Shown here in pieces: positions 11,729 through 20,979 of a stretch of 31,215 nucleotides of DNA; position 1 is the stretch's first letter; each line of letters begins with the position of its first letter. The notes under the pieces were generated by a model. It did not search any database. It had not been told where the DNA came from and saw only the letters and a list, made by a program, of their open reading frames with translations. Made by a program: the position numbers and the translations under genes. Source of the stretch: Gelatoporia subvermispora B (Eukaryota; Basidiomycota; Agaricomycetes; Polyporales; Gelatoporiaceae); assembly GCA_000320605.2 (NCBI GenBank), contig KB445793.1, positions 1,413,771 to 1,444,985 of the forward strand, read 5' to 3'.

Positions 11729-13500
11729 TCAGAAAAGGCCTCCAGCAGCGAAAGACACCATCGCCCAACGTCTTTCTCCTGGTTGGATGCATGTATTGCC
11801 GTGCTCCAACACTGCAGATGGGATATAGACCAAAGATCCTAGGGGAAACTGTATAGCCACTCTGAGCGGGCGGAGCACAAGATGGCCTCCTTTCCTATGG
11901 TCAAATTTGCCACCAGCAATAATACCACACAACCCCGGGGCGAAGTTGGCTGCATCCCTATGCTCATAAGTTGTCGCGTTTGGGCTGAGGTTGAATGATA
12001 CCATTGGGAACGGAGTAACATCGAACAGCTTACGGAGGTCGGGATATTGAGCCATCAGAACGTCCAATATCGCCACGTAGTACCTCCATAACTTAGGAAA
12101 GTAGCACGCAAATGTATCTAGATAGCGGGCAATGAGCTATTCAGAAAAACAAGAATTGAGGAATAACAATCACAGTTCACAAATCCTGCAATACGTTGTA
12201 AAGCCGGCGTGTTGCACAGATCGGCCAGAATACCCTGCCGTCGAGCTGAATGGCTCTTGTTCATGGGAAGCTGTTGTCCGCCGCCGAAGGAGAACCCGGT
12301 CGATATTGACGCATAGTTGCCCCGCCGGTGATCCGAGTGTTGCAGGCCTATTCGCACTCGCGCAGCCTCCATTGCTGTTTCTGCATCGCGCATGCATAGG
12401 TCCCAGGGCTCGCTGCCGCTTGGCTTGCCAACTAGCATGGCAAATATAGTGTTCGACTCGTCAACGAGTGCGGTTGGTGTCCTGGGAAAAGGCAGTGAGG
12501 CCAATCTTCAACGGTTAGGGGGTCAAGAACATACCGGCCGTCCCATGCAATGATGTCCAGGCCATCCCTTGTCACATCCTCCAGGGTAAACACCCTGTGC
12601 TCCACCACCCGCCGCTGTCCGATCCAACCCCCTAGCGCTGCCGGTAATGCACCGACGTTCTTGCTGACTGTATGCGCCTTCAACTCTTTGTACTTCTTGA
12701 ACAGGGAGAGCTTGATCCTGCGGTCCGAGAGCGGCATGAGTTGCTTCTTCCTCGATATCTTCTGCCTGCGAAGCTTACGCTTCCGGAGTTTCCGCGAAAC
12801 ATGTTCGCTTGGGGTCTGAGTTGCCGGTGTTGCAGATCTGGTGGACTGTGGTTGCTCAGTGAATGAGGGGCTGCAAGAGTTGCCCCAGCCACAGTTGGAC
12901 TGCCCTGAGGAAACTGTGGCAGGTGAATGGACAGGCGGAGGAGAAGGCAGAGGGGACTGTGGAGGAGATGGTGGAGAAGGCAGAGGGGACTGTGAAGGAG
13001 AAGGTGGAGGAGACGATGGGGGAGACGATAGCGGGGATAGCGAGAAGTCGTCGCAGCTTCTTGAATCCGTTTCGTCGTCGACCGTAGTTCCTGTAGCTGC
13101 GTCAGAGCGGCGCAAAAGATTCTCGAATGTGCCGTTGAATCGTAGAACAGATGGCTCTTGAAGGGTGAAGGGCGAGTATTCGGCGCCACTTCTTGTCTGT
13201 GGACCAGTGAATATCAGGGCTGCTGCAGTACCATGACTATTTCTACACACCTTGCGCATGGACGTTAACAATGAAAAAAGAAAGCAGTTGACTCGCTCTT
13301 GAACTGTAGCAGGATGGAGTGCGAAACGAATGAGTGGCAGCAGATGAGTACTGAACATGAGCGCCTCCGGACTTGTGCCGCTTAATGCGCTATGGCGTCA
13401 TGCATTCTAACTTAAATGGAATTCTACTTACATTCACTTGCCTGCTCGACAGGATCCTCCATATCATTTGTTCAATATCAGGGGTCTTCGACCTTGCCAT
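11729..13500 (-). CDS. TET/JBP-like 2OG-Fe(II) dioxygenase, C-terminus cut by a premature stop
   Basis: Exons are 13500-13432, 13364-13251, 13196-12535, 12481-12181 and 12136-11729; phases agree and the product is 517 aa. Residues after RKTRSGAEYSPF form a Ser/Pro-rich linker, followed by a basic, possibly nuclear-localising stretch (RKLRKRKLRRQK). The oxygenase domain follows: ALVDESNTIFAMLVGKP, HRRGNY, FSFGGGQ and RIAGF. The double-stranded beta-helix keeps YEHRD (H441, D443), LEHGN (H494) and ERRW (R504/505), the residues expected to bind iron and 2-oxoglutarate. Related fungal TET/JBP proteins oxidise 5-methylcytosine in DNA; activity here is inference. The TGA at 11729-11731 follows AAGGLF. 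Beyond it the same frame stays open to 11558 and reads HVEYNFFTEAN onward, which is what family members have after that point, so about 56 residues are lost. The start is the first ATG with a clean GTAAGT donor behind it. Confidence 0.85.
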
Positions 13501-13747
13501 TGTGCTTCTCTTGTATACTACTGGGACTACGCATCTCCTCGAATAGACTGATAATTTAGGGCTCCTGTAATTATTTATACCGCCTAAACAACGGTACTAT
13601 TGCAAGTGATGCAACATATTATGACTCGTTCACACTTCTGAGGAGAGGAGAGGGTATCCAAATCGATTACAAACAACTGACAACACATGCAGTAACAACA
13701 TAGACAACAACACATGACAGCGACAAACAATAACGACAGCGAGACGA

Positions 13748-15464
13748 CTAGAACTGATGCTCGGGCGGCGGCGATGGAGGTACCAACTTGACATAGCTAA
13801 ACTGATGCACCTGGCGTTCGGTGATGGCCTTCTCATACACCCTAAGACCCTCCTCCTTGGTCAAGAAGCAGTTGTATACTGCTCCCTTGACCTGGACGAC
13901 AAAATCGGCACAGTCCAGCCTGCTGAATGGTTAGTTTAGTACCTGTTTGAAAGCGACTACACTTGCCAATCATCGAACACCCCAACCTGCAGCCCACGGA
14001 ACACCACCACGCAGCCAGCATCAACAAGACTCACGCCCGGGTGGAGATATGATGGCGGGATCAAGAGATAGTTCCGGTTATGGCCAGGTGTCCAGTCGTC
14101 TAACGGAAAGTTGAGAACATTACTCAGCCTATCATGAATGAACCCTCTCACCTGACACAACAGTACGATAATGGTTCAGTGGATAATGGTACAGAGCATC
14201 CCTGGCATCGATCTGGTCGAAGACGTCTTCTGCTGCATCCAACGTGGGATACCCCTTGAAGATCGCACAAGAGAAGCGGTGGGTAGCCTCTACCACGTCA
14301 TCCCTGTAGCTCATTAGTTACCCGATCACATGAGACGCCGCGTAACACACCAATCAGTGTAAACACCGGGGCCTCTGCCACACATTACGACATACGCTTC
14401 ACACACAGGGGGAGCCGTCACCTCTGAAATGATACCATATGCGACCTCAGTTGACAACGGCGCCCTCTTACGCAAGACGCACACGTACCTTTGACAAACA
14501 ACGGCCAGTCCGACCTAATGCCGCACTTGCGCAACTTGTAAACAAAAGTGTTGCTACCACCACGAGCAAGGGAAGCGGCCTCGTACCTGTAAGCGCATCA
14601 ACACGGCATTCTGACACGATGACGAATCACTTACCAGTAGGGCGTCTTCATCGTCAACACACCAGGTACTATCGCAGCGTACCGTGGGGGGCAATCGTCC
14701 TCCTCAGCAAGCCTACTTGCTGCATAACGCCGCTGAGCAATGGTGTCAGTGAATGGGGCACCAGAGTAGCTGTGCGCCGGGAAGTGATGCTCAGGGATGA
14801 TGGCGGGGAGGTCGCCTAGGTCAACTACAACATGACGTATGCGAGCCGGGGGAGATGTAGGTAGGGAGAAAGGTTTCGCTGTAAGAGATGAAGACGTTGA
14901 GCTGGGGGAGGGAGGATGGGAACACGACGAAGTAGGGGTGGGAGGACGGGAAAACAATGACATAGGAGTGGGAGGACACGAGTCAATACCAGCACATAAT
15001 GTATTCGACCCTAACTGCAACGCTACGCTGTCCCTGGCAATTCAAACGTCCGACGGCGATTGCTTCCGAGTACGCAGGTGTGATTGTGCAGTCGAGGAAT
15101 TTTGATCTGGCGAGCGAGGCCAATCGACGGGGGAGCCAGGTCGACTGTGAAGGGACACCCAGTTGGGCTTTCCGCTCGCACAATCTCTCTCAGATGTGAA
15201 CGTGCAATCCGATGTCGGCGATGGGTTGGGCGACGGCCGACCAACGGGTGATGGCGGGCTGCTGTGCTCTTGCGGCAGAGAGTGATCTGCCCAGTCTGCT
15301 TGAGGCATTAGCCAGCGGGTCGTGGTTGACGATGGTTACTCACTGATTGATTGATCGTCATCCTCACTCTCAAGGAGCAACGCCAGCTGCAAGGACTCCG
15401 CCAGCATGTCGACGCCGCCTCTTTGGCCGTCGATGACATCAGCGGACGCACCGGCTTCGGCCAT
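13748..15464 (-). CDS. Protein with two viroplasmin/RNase H1 N-terminal-like domains
   Basis: Seven exons: 15464-15344, 15295-14635, 14586-14489, 14423-14351, 14303-14152, 14099-13967 and 13919-13748; phases agree (470 codons). The first 260 residues are acidic, then Ser/Pro-rich and low in complexity. Domain 1 (about 304-345) reads YVVMCGRGPGVYTDW and then SCAIFKGYPTLDAAEDVF. Domain 2 (about 394-440) reads CVVVFRGLQVGVFDDW and then KGAVYNCFLTKEEGLRVY. This is the small fold found before RNase H in eukaryotic RNase H1 and in caulimovirus viroplasmin; it binds RNA/DNA hybrids or dsRNA in studied cases. No RNase H domain follows. The intron after domain 2's tryptophan is GC-AG (GCAAGT donor). 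A TGA at 15042-15044 breaks exon 2 unless a 51-nt intron with a weak GTACTC donor removes it; both readings keep phase. The gene's specific role is unknown. Confidence 0.78.
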
Positions 15465-15866
15465 ACCAAAAGCCCCGGGCAGACGGCAAGCACCCAACGA
15501 GAGGTAAAGGAAAGCAGAGAAAGAGAGAAGAGAGGACGACCTGCGATGGCGTCCAGGATGCACAAGGGGTGGTTTATATATGGTGGAGAGTCCTGTTTGG
15601 GGCTCCGCCGGGGCTTGCCATAGACACGTCAGCAGGGTCCGTGCGCAACACGTGAAGTCTCACGTGAAAAAATAAAATAAAATGGTACGACTGAGGGTCG
15701 ATCCCGGAGAGAAGCAAAATAATTTGATGGAGACAAGTTTACCGCTAGGCCAACTTACCAGACGAAGGTGTTGAAAAAGGAGACGGTGCATACCCTTCAC
15801 AGAGTGGGATGGCGCCGCGCGTTTCATGTGCTGACGCGCCCTGCTTCTTCTGCGCCGTTTTTGAAC
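15465..15866. promoter_or_regulatory. Divergent promoter region with paired CACGTG boxes
   Basis: This 400-bp gap separates the start codons of the viroplasmin-like gene (minus) and the fourth gene (plus), so it should hold both promoters. Two perfect CACGTG palindromes lie at 15649-15654 and 15661-15666. CACGTG is the classical site of bHLH factors; binding here is not shown. A GA-rich stretch precedes them near 15500-15535. Confidence 0.45.
15683..15759 (-). other. tRNA-like sequence (degenerate tRNA or tRNA-derived)
   Basis: Read on the minus strand from 15759: a 7-base 5' arm GGTAAGT, an A-box-like TGGCCTAGCGG, a B-box-like GATCGACCC, then TCGTACC, which can pair with the 5' arm at five of seven positions. 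A T-rich run like a pol III terminator follows (15661-15682). The D stem and the anticodon stem pair poorly, so I do not call a functional tRNA or assign an anticodon. It may be a tRNA pseudogene or the head of a SINE. Confidence 0.4.
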
Positions 15867-18503
15867 ATGGGTAAGAAAAAGAACCCGAAGGTTTGTGGAC
15901 GCAAATCGCAATGGACGAAACAGCAAAATCAGTATCTGCTGAGCCGTCTTCCTGACTGGCAGGCTGCTCAGAACCGCAGCCAGGTCGGAAGGTTCTATGA
16001 TCGCATTACCGTCTTCTGCCTTCTTGTCTGGGGACCGGATATAAAGACAGACGCTGACAAGGAGGAGATTTTTGACGAGCCGGAGGATGACGAGCTGCTA
16101 GAGATACCTGGAATCAGCTCTGGGACTGAGGAAGACCAACAGAAGAGGCGAGAGGAGTTTGAAAAACTTCGAAAGGTTAGCTCTACTCTTTACAAAGCTA
16201 GTAATGTGCTAAAGACACTTGCCGTTAATCAGCAACTCATAGGCTGGTTTTCACGTGAGGGCAGGAAAGTGTCCAGGCTTGGTGACAGCAAGGAGGTCAA
16301 GCAGTTGTTTGCCGCTATCTTGAAGGAGGCGACAAAACCTCCGCGCAAGTCCTCTGTGCTCGTCCAGTACCAGAAGATCTACTATCAGGACAAGATCAAG
16401 GCTACATTTGAGGTCAAGTACAAGAAACTTTACGAGACCTGGGAAAAGAGCTGCAAGGAGGGTACCACCGATCCAGAGAAGCCTCCCACTGCAGTCAAGA
16501 TTCGAAATGAAGTTGCGACGGAGAAATGGCGTAATGAGACCCCAGAGTTCCGTCATCAAGTTCGCTTGCTTCGTGATGAAGAATATGAGAAGGAGGTTCA
16601 AGATATGAAGGACCTGCAAGATGCGCCGGAGCCGGATAATGTCACACTGTAAGCCGTTGTCTATGTTACTGTTGCAGCGCCTGAGAGCTCGCTGCAGATC
16701 CTTACAAGCAACAGCCGTAATTGTGCAATCACTCGCAGATGGTCTGGCAGCACGCTATGGCATAGTGGCATCCATCCTACTCGCAGGGCCTATCCCTGAG
16801 AAGGGTGGCGTTCTGGAGGTACGCAGGTTAGTGGGGCTATATTAGGGCTCAAATAGAGAACTCACCGCTTGTGTTAGCGTCCACTCAGGCACAACTCAGG
16901 GCTGGGAAGCGCAGATTTGGCCAAAATCGGACCCTGATGGATTCACACAAGTAGAGACGGTCATGCTGCGATTTGCTGACAAGGCATTCCGTGAGTATTA
17001 TATACATTTACTCCTTTGATATCTAAAAAAGGATGTGTCCAGCCGTCAGCGTTCGGAATGCGCATGCACAGAAGTATATGGCAAACGCACCAGGTTCCAA
17101 TGCTCCTGCTGCCAATCTATGCGACGCTCCCACAGGATCACCCATCGCCCTCCACACAGAGCCGCATACAGAATCTACTCAGCCAGCTGAGATAGCGCCT
17201 GCAACCCGGGAGCGCTCCGCCGGATCGCCCAAGCGAACGTTCAAGAGCAAGCCTCAACGAGCATATCGCAGCAAGAAAGCAGCAAAGAAAGGATCTCACA
17301 AGAAGACTAGACAGACTGTGGTAGAGGAGGCAGTGGCGGTGACGGAGGAGGAGGAGGAGGAGGGGGAGGAGGAGGAGGAGGGAGGGAGGGGGAGGAGGGA
17401 GGAGGAGGAGGAGGCTGTCTCTAGCCAGAGCGAGGGAAGCGAGAGGGATGAGCCAGAACTTGACAGCAGCTCCGGCTCAAGCCGATCTGCTTCTCCGCTA
17501 CCTCTCTCATCCAATCCGCGGCGGTCTGAGCGTCGGGCGGTAGGTGCGGGCCGCATTCAAGAGCATGTGAACACTCCAAATGTGGCCACGTCACAGCCGC
17601 CGTCTGACCCGCCGTCCTCGTCGTCGTCTCCGCTGCAGCCGCCGCAGGTTGTTGTATCCTCTGTCGCCCCTGCTGAGGACCAGCCTAGAACCGTTCGTCA
17701 TCCAGCTACTCCGGTTCAATCTGCTAGCGGCACTCATCCCTGTGGGCCTGAGCCTCTTACCCCTCCTCCTACTCAACACTTGCCAGCCTCATCATCTTAC
17801 TGTGGTGGTTTCGGGACTCCACACCAAGACAATGCTGTGACTGCCAGAAATCTGGACAAAGTTACTATCAATGCCCCTGATCTCGCTGGCTGTTCCAACA
17901 AAATGAAGAAGCACTACAGCCTCCTGCTAGATACGCCTGGCTGGAATCCGGCGTGGGTGCTGTGTCTTCATCGATACATAGCGTTTGAACGTAGGCTCGG
18001 ATTCACGGTATGTATTCTATTCTATATACCATACATAAGTCCTAAGTTAAGGCCAGTCCAACGACTACCGGATCGCTACTGCGGAGCGACCTGTGGACAT
18101 TGGGAGCTGGATCAAGTGCGGGCGTCCAGAGCTCAGCCCCAAGTTCAGCAGCTTCGATCGGTTTACTCAACAGCTTGAGGCATGGTGGAAGTCCATGCAG
18201 CCTGCTGAACGTGGTGATGGTACCTTGCGCTCAAAGAATATCCCGCCTGCTAGCTGGGAAGGGCTTCATCGACCCGGAAGGAACGGCTTGTTTCTCGTTC
18301 TTGTTGGCTTGCTGTGGTGGGGCCGTGAGCTCTACAAGCAGGGAAAGCCGACGGATGCTGGTTCTCTCACGCGGTGGGTGCTCCTACTGGATGACGTGGC
18401 TTGGGTTCTCGAGGCGCAGATCACAGTATCCCTGGCGTCACCCATAAAACGCAAACTTCCAGCCCTTGAGAGGCCTGCGAAGAAGCAGCACACAGGTGCC
18501 TGA
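15867..18503 (+). CDS. Large basidiomycete-specific protein of unknown function, intact fourth gene of the KDZ element
   Basis: Exons are 15867-16648, 16698-16826, 16878-16990, 17043-18007 and 18057-18503. Phases agree and the frame is open for 811 aa. An earlier in-frame ATG exists at 15768, but MGKKKNPKVCGRKSQW resembles the start of relatives. Regions in order: a helical, charged N-terminal part (to about 260); a compact segment with ARYGIVASILLAGPIPEKGG and VHSGTTQG (about 262-341); a long low-complexity stretch with an acidic run (about 440-465, from a GA-rich microsatellite at 17341-17412); and a C-terminal module containing FERRLGF, IGSWIKCGRP, FTQQLEAWWKSMQP and LVGLLWWGRELY. I recognise the domain set from many unannotated agaric proteins but know no function and see no catalytic motif. 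It is the only gene in this element without a premature stop, and it diverges from the viroplasmin-like gene. Confidence 0.78.
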
Positions 18504-18997
18504 TACCTGGATTAGCTTTGTTCATCTATGGACTCGTCGTGTATGCCTCCTGTTTAACATGCCCCAATATATGCTACATCTGAGATTTGTCGGGATATTA
18601 CCAATTTTGTCAAAATGGGCGGAGAAAGCGCGGGCCGTGCCCAACGGGGCGGGCGAGCGAGCGGGCCGTGACAGGCTCCATGCGGTGGGACAGGGGGGCA
18701 GCTGCTCGGATAGCGTGCAGGTACAGCCGACAAATCAGGTGCAGCAGGCACACAGGTACGCCCGACGAGGCGGGCACAGCAGGCGCGCAGGTACAGCCGA
18801 TGAGCGGCATGAACAGCATGCAGGTACACCTAATAAGGTGAGCGCCATAAGCACCAGACACAGTGGCAACAGATGCGCAATAACAGAACATCTGGATTGG
18901 GACTTAAGCAACAAACATAAATGCAACCCAACATGTGACCACTGAACTTATCAGGGTTATTATTGGATTATTCATATCTCAAAACGGAACTAGGGTC
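18504..18997. repeat. Right subterminal region with a 35-bp minisatellite
   Basis: No gene. About four units between 18719 and 18860 each begin GGTAC(A/G)CC and continue through a GCAGGC or GCATGCA word, with a period of about 33-35 bp. The region just before (18620-18690) is GGGC/GCGG-rich. The remaining sequence up to the terminal repeat has no feature I can name. Confidence 0.6.
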
Positions 18998-19052
18998 TTT
19001 TGCAAAACTGTCCACTGCTATATTGGGCCTGTTATTCAAATTGGCTACAGGG
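18998..19052 (-). repeat. Right terminal inverted repeat of the KDZ element
   Basis: On the minus strand it begins CCCTGTAGCC at 19052 and continues with AACAGGCCCAATAT and TTTTGCAAAA, in register with the left repeat at 7051. Confidence 0.65.
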
Positions 19053-20979
19053 AGGAGTGGGAGGTGCACGGTGCGACATAGCTAGACACAATGCGAGAAA
19101 CATTGAGTCAGGCACGTGACAATGGATTGTTCTGCTCATGCGGAACTTGGAAGTGGAGGCGATGGTGGACTCGGGTTCGATGCTGCAGTCCCGGTGGCGA
19201 GTATGGCAAAGGTGCGAGAGAACGTGAAAGTTAAGCGAGAAGCGGAGAGCATGTTGTAGAGAGTGAAGGAGGATTATACGGAGTGCACGAAAGAGAGAAG
19301 GGGGAAAGGATTGCGGAAGGAGGAGGTGGAGGATGACTGGGATGGAAAGCCGAAGATGAAGCTGCGTGTCTGCGTCTTGTCTTGTCCACAGGGTTACTGA
19401 CCCAGAAGACTGCTCGCGTCCCTACCACAGCTCACGCGGGACTCGTCTGATATGCTGGGTTGATTGTACAGATGCTTGGGGAGTAGTGAGTGTTATTGGC
19501 ATGCAGGGGACTGCAACTGATTCCCGCCGGGTTACAAAATATATTCTTTCTTTCTCACTGGGAATTTTTTCCGGCGCGCGGCAGGTTTTAACTATGCGCC
19601 TGCCTATGTGGGCGTCATGGACGCACACATCTGGGCCGGAGCGCCTGGTTCGATGTTCTCGGGGTACTAGGAGAGGCTGCGCATGGGGTGAATGGTCGGA
19701 GTTTATTACTTGCCGCTACGAGTAGAGATCACAAACGGATCACAGATCTAAATCCGTCGTGCAAATCTCTGAGAAGACACTATCTAATGAAAAAGTAGGT
19801 TCCCGGAATCGTATGGGTGTCTATCTCACCTTCAATTGCCTCCATCTCTCCAGCAGCCGAATGTGGCGCTAATTCATGTGAATGGATGTGGACCCGTAAT
19901 CTACACTGTACTCTCATTTAGGTCGCAAGAACAGGGTAGTGGGCAATTGGCAGGTAAGGTGGCTAATGTATTGTCCAGTTATAAACAATCTTCAAAACGC
20001 AAACACTCAACTTCCAGGCCAAAATCTGGACAATGTCCTGGATGCGAGTGTTTGGTGTTCTAAACAGGTGCTCTCAATAAATTATGGGCAATGACAAGAG
20101 TCTTCTTTAAACACTTTGATGTTTTTGTCGAGCAAGAAAGGCTCTACGCAGCTATGTGCCGCCTCAGATGCGGCGCTCTCCTGGCATCCAAGATGTCCCT
20201 GTTGGTTATCATTGCCTCATTTACCAGGCCTCTGGTGCCCATTGCCCCGTACTGATCTCTGCGCTCTGATTACTCCTGACGCCCGGCAGGAGAGCCGCCC
20301 TAGGACCACGCAGACGCTCGCATCAGCAAAATCTCCATTCTGATTTATCCACTTTGAGCCACACTTTCCCACCTACTTTTGGCTGGGGACAGCTACTTTG
20401 ATCGCTTTTTTTACTATTTTCCCTTTACCGTTCTAATATCCCAGTATCACGTGCGCAAGTGGTAGGAAAAGCAGATAAAAGTACCAAAAGTCGTACAAGC
20501 GCCATTAGTCATCCAGCGTCACTTGTGGCGCTTTCGGCTGATAGTCAAAGACGTGCGCAAAAGACGTGTAGAAGTAACAATAGTCGTGCAGAAGTAATGA
20601 TAGCTGTACAAAGCATGTCAAAGTCAGCGAAGCCGCGAATTCAAGCTGCATACTATGTCCTCAAATTCTAATTCACACTATTAATATTTGCTTCCGAGTC
20701 GTGTGTACCACTGACGTGAAGTTCTGTCAAAAGATTGCAGTACAGTGACCTATCTCTTGCGTGCACGTAACGTCTGGAAGACACAGTCTATCATGAGCAT
20801 CAAGAGAGAAGGGAATATGAGTCTTCTTAGACTCACTGTGAACATACAGTAAACAACGGCTGTAGTACTTCCTCTTAAACCTGTTCCACGAGATGCAGCT
20901 GCTGACCCTGAGCCTTGGTTGAAGGACGTGGCCTTGCTGCACAGCCACTCAGAGTCGTGAATTATGTTGGAGGAGCTTG
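19053..20979. other. Gene-free stretch between the KDZ and Plavaka elements
   Basis: I see no supported gene. Bases 19220-19345 are purine-rich (GAAGGAGGAGG-like). Near 20440-20640, short AAAGT/GTCGTGCAGAAGTAA words recur imperfectly, with a pair of about 20 bp at 20569-20609. ORFs here are short and match nothing I know. The 3' end of the Plavaka element, including any terminal repeat, should lie in this stretch, but I could not identify it. Confidence 0.5.

Larger units (their letters stand above)
7051..19052. mobile_element. Proposed 12.0-kb composite KDZ transposon carrying four genes
   Basis: The unit is bounded by inverted repeats at 7051 and 19052 that share CCCTGTAGCC and then align without gaps. 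Inside, three genes lie in tandem on the minus strand: viroplasmin-like, 2OG dioxygenase and KDZ transposase. The spacings are about 250 bp and 125 bp from the family-length end of the upstream gene. One gene is divergent on the plus strand. No unrelated gene is present. Six bases outside each end are AGGCGT (left) and AGGAGT (right), a possible imperfect target duplication. Each subterminal region carries its own short tandem repeat. The transposase has two nonsense codons, so this copy is probably not autonomous now. The boundary call is an inference. Confidence 0.62.

Noticed and set aside
12841..13161. Plus-strand Gly/Glu-rich ORF
   Set aside because: Antisense shadow of the Ser/Pro-rich linker of the 2OG dioxygenase.
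15683..15759. Functional tRNA gene
   Set aside because: D stem and anticodon stem do not pair well and no anticodon can be placed with confidence.
17341..17412. GA-rich run as a frameshift hotspot breaking the fourth gene
   Set aside because: The frame is open on both sides and through the run, giving only Glu, Gly and Arg codons.
18719..18860. CRISPR-like array
   Set aside because: Units are adjacent and diverged with no unique spacers, and the genome is eukaryotic.
7037..19068. GGAGGTGCA as a 9-bp target-site duplication of the KDZ element
   Set aside because: It lies 5 bp outside the left repeat and 7 bp outside the right one, so it does not abut the ends; kept only as a note.
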